From IMG/VR virus record IMGVR_UViG_3300023179_000162, positions 1-49,123 of that record: 49,123 nucleotides of DNA. One strand, written 5' to 3'. Positions 46,541 to 49,123 of the stretch are shown here, piece after piece. The notes beneath the pieces were generated by a model. That model was not told the DNA's origin, ran no database searches, and was given only the letters and a program-made list of their open reading frames with translations. Within the stretch, counting starts at the first letter, position 1; each line of letters opens with the position of its first letter. The position numbers were made by a program, and so were the translations under genes. This DNA is from a virus.

Positions 46541-47227
46541 ATGTTTTCACAATCTATTACATACCCAACAGCTAGTGAAATTAATTCAGCAATGGCAGGT
46601 GTGTATAAAAACATGTCACTTGCTGTCGTTGTAAGTATGCTTGTTTCTTATTGGGTTGGAACTACCCCTGAATTATTACAGTTCTTTTTTACAGGTATTA
46701 TGAAATGGGTGGTAATTTTTGCACCACTTGTTGCTGTATTTGCTGTGAGTTATGGATTATCACAAGTACAATCTAAAGAAGTTGCACTATTGATGCTATT
46801 AGGTTTTGCTGCATTAATGGGTTTAAGTTTTGCTACCATCTTTGCTGTATATCAAATGGGTAGTATTTTTACCGCATTTATGGGCGCAGCAGTATTATTT
46901 GGGACAATGAGTTTTTATGGTTACTTTACTAAAAACAATCTTGATAGTATTGGTAAGTTTCTGTTTGTTGGGCTTATTGCTATTGTTATCGCCTCTATTA
47001 TTAATATCTTTATTGGTAGTAGTGTTGCTGCTATGGTTATTAGTGCACTTGCTATTGTTATTTTTCTTGGTTTAACTGCGTATGACACACAGAAAATTCG
47101 TGAAATGATCATGGAAGAAGGTGCAACTGCTAGAGTAGAATCATTAGGTGCGTTAACACTTTATCTAGATTTTATCAATATTTTCTTGAATTTATTACAG
47201 TTGTTTGGTTTGAAGAAAGACGATTAA
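46541..47227 (+). CDS. Bax-inhibitor-1-family (YccA/TMBIM-type) membrane protein
   Basis: This 228-residue protein has seven hydrophobic segments, spread through the length. The family end AYDTQKIREMIMEE and the last ALTLYLDFINIFLNLLQLFG helix are characteristic. YccA in E. coli inhibits FtsH; here it could protect phage proteins or alter the membrane, which is inference. A strong AGGAGG site precedes the ATG. The convergent next gene overlaps its end by 53 bases. Confidence 0.82.
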   Translation: MFSQSITYPTASEINSAMAGVYKNMSLAVVVSMLVSYWVGTTPELLQFFFTGIMKWVVIFAPLVAVFAVSYGLSQVQSKEVALLMLLGFAALMGLSFATIFAVYQMGSIFTAFMGAAVLFGTMSFYGYFTKNNLDSIGKFLFVGLIAIVIASIINIFIGSSVAAMVISALAIVIFLGLTAYDTQKIREMIMEEGATARVESLGALTLYLDFINIFLNLLQLFGLKKDD

Positions 47228-47852
47228 CAAAATCTAATAGCAGCATATGGTGCCTATTATGGTGCCAATGCTGCTTTATATATTTGTACTTTTCATACCA
47301 AAATTTTTCACTTTCAGGGTGACACCCAATAATACCTATGTTGTTTTGTATTATAGCCATAGGGTCATGATTGGCATAACGTGCTATTACTTTAAATTTA
47401 CGCTCATTGCCTAGCAACGAACATCCATCATAAAAAAACATGTTTTCTTTATTATCTAACCATTTTACAGTAGCTACCGTAGCATATGAACGTCTTATAT
47501 CTGTATCAGGTCTTTTAATATATTGTACTGCTTCAACATGTTTTAGGATATTAAAGTAATATGATGAAGCCCAATATGCACCCATACAAATACCCAAATA
47601 ATATCCACCATTGAATACAAAGTCTTGGATTTTTTGTACAGTATCTTGTGTAAAGAATTTATAGAATTTATCGCTACTACCAATGCCACCTGGGAAGGCA
47701 ATGACATCGGTTTTACTAAGAACTTTGTCAATATTGTCTTGTTCAGACCAAATTGTAATTTTATAGGATTGCTGCAAGGCATTTATCATACCATTGCAGC
47801 ACCAAATAGAGCATTCAGGATCGTGTTGAAATAATGCTAAATATTTTTTCAC
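47175..47852 (-). CDS. Class I glutamine-amidotransferase-like (BPL_N) protein, 225 residues
   Basis: A GTG start overlaps the upstream TGA (GTGA). The protein has VIAFPGGIGSSDKFYK and GGYYLGICMGAYWASS, the nucleophile-elbow with Cys in GICMGAY, as in the N-terminal domain of biotin-protein ligase-like proteins. A late His-Pro-Glu (GCHPESEKF) may complete a Cys-His-Glu triad. The enzyme's reaction is not known. It overlaps bax-inhibitor gene by 53 bases at its 3' end. Confidence 0.65.
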   Translation of the reverse strand: MKKYLALFQHDPECSIWCCNGMINALQQSYKITIWSEQDNIDKVLSKTDVIAFPGGIGSSDKFYKFFTQDTVQKIQDFVFNGGYYLGICMGAYWASSYYFNILKHVEAVQYIKRPDTDIRRSYATVATVKWLDNKENMFFYDGCSLLGNERKFKVIARYANHDPMAIIQNNIGIIGCHPESEKFWYEKYKYIKQHWHHNRHHMLLLDFVNRLSSNQTTVINSRKY

Positions 47853-48037
47853 ATTGGGTCAGCATCGGGAAAAGTATGATTTTCTGATGAAGATTGAACG
47901 TGCATATCTACAAAATCATATTGTGAAAGTGTATAGATTAAACTTTTTACAGTTTCTAGTGTTTCAAGTTGATCTACTGACTCACTATTAAGTTCTACTT
48001 TAATATCTAAACCGTTGATTGTCATTTCTAATTTCAT
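47849..48037 (-). CDS. Small hypothetical protein, 62 residues
   Basis: An AAGGAAAAAA site precedes the ATG. The protein has LEMTINGLDIKVELNSES and helix TLETVKSLIYTLSQYD. It is translationally coupled with the amidotransferase-like gene. The function is unknown. Confidence 0.55.
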   Translation of the reverse strand: MKLEMTINGLDIKVELNSESVDQLETLETVKSLIYTLSQYDFVDMHVQSSSENHTFPDADPM

Positions 48038-48056
48038 GTTTTTTCCTTTTATATAT

Positions 48057-49055
48057 TTATTTTAGTGTAACGAAATTATCTCTGAAAATATTCCAAGCTT
48101 CTTCCCAACTCCATTTCAAACTATTCATTTCAACATCAAATCTGTTTAATGTTAAACATTCTGTTATTGCTTGTTTAAGGTTTTCTCTTAAAAATCCTGT
48201 TTTACCATGATCCACAACGTCTAATGGTCCTTGGCATGGGTAAGCTGCTACAGGAGTACCACATGCCATTGCTTCAATCATTACGATGCCAAATGTTTCC
48301 CAACGACTTGGAAATACAAAAACATCAGCATTTGCATAATATGATGCTAAATCTGTTCCTGTTTTAAATCCTACAAATTCTACATCAGGGAATTTTTTTT
48401 GTAATTCTTCTCGATATGGACCATCTCCAACCAAGATTTTGTGTGCATGAAAATAATCCAATGAGCAAAAATCATCTAAATTTTTTTCTTTGCTTATACG
48501 ACTGACACATACTAAGTTTAGTTTTTCGTTTGTTTTATTTCTTAAACTAGACTTAAATATAGAACGATTAACGCCACGAGTCCAAGATATTATGTTACCT
48601 TTAAGTCCTTTTTCTTTAAGTTGATTTACCATACTATCAGTTGTAGTTAATACTTTTCCTGTGTGTTTGTGGAACCATTTTATATATTTCCAAGTAATTG
48701 ATTCAGGTAGTCCCAATAAAGTTTTAAGTCCTTCAGGGAACTTAGTATGATAAGCAGTATTGTAGCGAATATTATGTTTTGTAAGATATGCTCTAGCCCA
48801 CAGACCCACAGGACCCTCCGTTGCGATATGGATATGATTCGGATTGATCTCCTCAATCTTCTCGCCCATCGACCTTGGATAGGCAATCTTGACTTCGTTA
48901 TAGATAGGGCAATCAAAGTGGCGGAACTCATCGGGAGTAATATAAACAAAGTTATAACCATCCCGAACCGCAAACGTTTCAATATTTTTGTATGTTGTAA
49001 CAACACCATTTATTTGATCTTTCAAGTTATCTGTAATTATAAGTATTTTCTTCAA
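48057..49055 (-). CDS. Glycosyltransferase family 4, 332 residues
   Basis: A TTG start with GGAG eight bases upstream is used; no ATG fits. The N-terminal half starts KKILIITDNLKDQINGVVTT with the acceptor-binding Gly-Val loop. The C-terminal half has LVCVSRISKEKNLDDF, ILVGDGPY and ETFGIVMIEAMACGTPVAAY, the nucleotide-sugar motif with the EX7E Glu pair. It may glycosylate a host lipid, surface or phage component. The stretch 48781-48925 has clearly higher GC than the rest, suggesting recombination within the gene. Confidence 0.82.
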   Translation of the reverse strand: MKKILIITDNLKDQINGVVTTYKNIETFAVRDGYNFVYITPDEFRHFDCPIYNEVKIAYPRSMGEKIEEINPNHIHIATEGPVGLWARAYLTKHNIRYNTAYHTKFPEGLKTLLGLPESITWKYIKWFHKHTGKVLTTTDSMVNQLKEKGLKGNIISWTRGVNRSIFKSSLRNKTNEKLNLVCVSRISKEKNLDDFCSLDYFHAHKILVGDGPYREELQKKFPDVEFVGFKTGTDLASYYANADVFVFPSRWETFGIVMIEAMACGTPVAAYPCQGPLDVVDHGKTGFLRENLKQAITECLTLNRFDVEMNSLKWSWEEAWNIFRDNFVTLK

Positions 49056-49123
49056 TTTTAAATCTCCAAAATTAAGCCAAAGATCCTAGGGATCTATACT
49101 ATCTAAGACATCGCTATCATTTA

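Overview
The window looks like part of an AT-rich tailed phage (myovirus) of the broad T4 supergroup. T4-type core genes are recognisable: the C-terminal end of the large terminase subunit, a gp32-type single-strand binding protein, a UvsX recombinase with a UvsY-like partner, an ATP-dependent DNA ligase and a dCMP deaminase. Genes are packed tightly, usually with ATGA or TAATG start/stop overlaps, and almost all lie on the + strand. No tRNA, rRNA, CRISPR array or insertion sequence was seen. The host is probably a proteobacterium: IscU and GMP reductase read as close relatives of beta/gammaproteobacterial proteins, there is a BPSL0761-family protein, and many promoters are sigma70-like. The host assignment is inference.

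Layout. 1-4710: terminase end, a large packaged-type protein with a methyltransferase-like domain, and a protein joining two nucleotidyltransferase domains. 4711-7935: recombination block (gp32, BPSL0761-like protein, UvsX, acidic protein, UvsY-like). 7950-20655: many short accessory genes, often behind their own TTGACA-N17-TATACT promoters, with a minus-strand island (9619-11611) holding a compact C-family DNA polymerase-like protein, then DNA ligase near 17 kb. 20662-24130: envelope block (membrane coiled-coil protein, LPP20-like lipoprotein, secreted FlgT-like protein). 24145-31007: proteostasis and metabolism block with ClpX, ribosomal protein bS21, IscU, GMP reductase, Hsp20, ClpS, a SprT-like protease, a DUF2452 protein and ClpP. 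31000-41145: ABC-ATPase/GNAT fusion, three 2OG-Fe(II) oxygenase-like proteins, small phage proteins, a metallophosphoesterase and dCMP deaminase. 41138-46116: a tandem array of 19 loci for very short related proteins. 46400-49055: a Bax-inhibitor-1-type membrane protein and three minus-strand genes (glutamine-amidotransferase-like, small protein, glycosyltransferase).

The strongest candidate for an undescribed system is the array at 41.1-46.1 kb. Nineteen loci encode 60-110-residue proteins that differ widely but mostly end in the same peptide pattern, [W/F]-F-x-L-[R/K]-[W/Y] plus 0-2 residues. In many copies the DNA coding for that peptide (TTGAGGTGGTCATGA) also holds the Shine-Dalgarno sequence and start codon of the next copy, so each cassette carries the translation signal of its neighbour. 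Two copies are broken, one orphan 3' end persists, and related C-termini occur at 33.4 kb and perhaps 18.2 kb.

Other notable signals are a ROSE-like RNA thermometer candidate before hsp20, a metallophosphoesterase-like protein that has lost its metal ligands, a promoter family with conserved spacer and leader, and two hairpins at 39.6-39.7 kb with identical loops and different stems. No gap longer than 300 bases lacks a gene; the longest are 4711-4854, 11612-11738 and 46400-46540.
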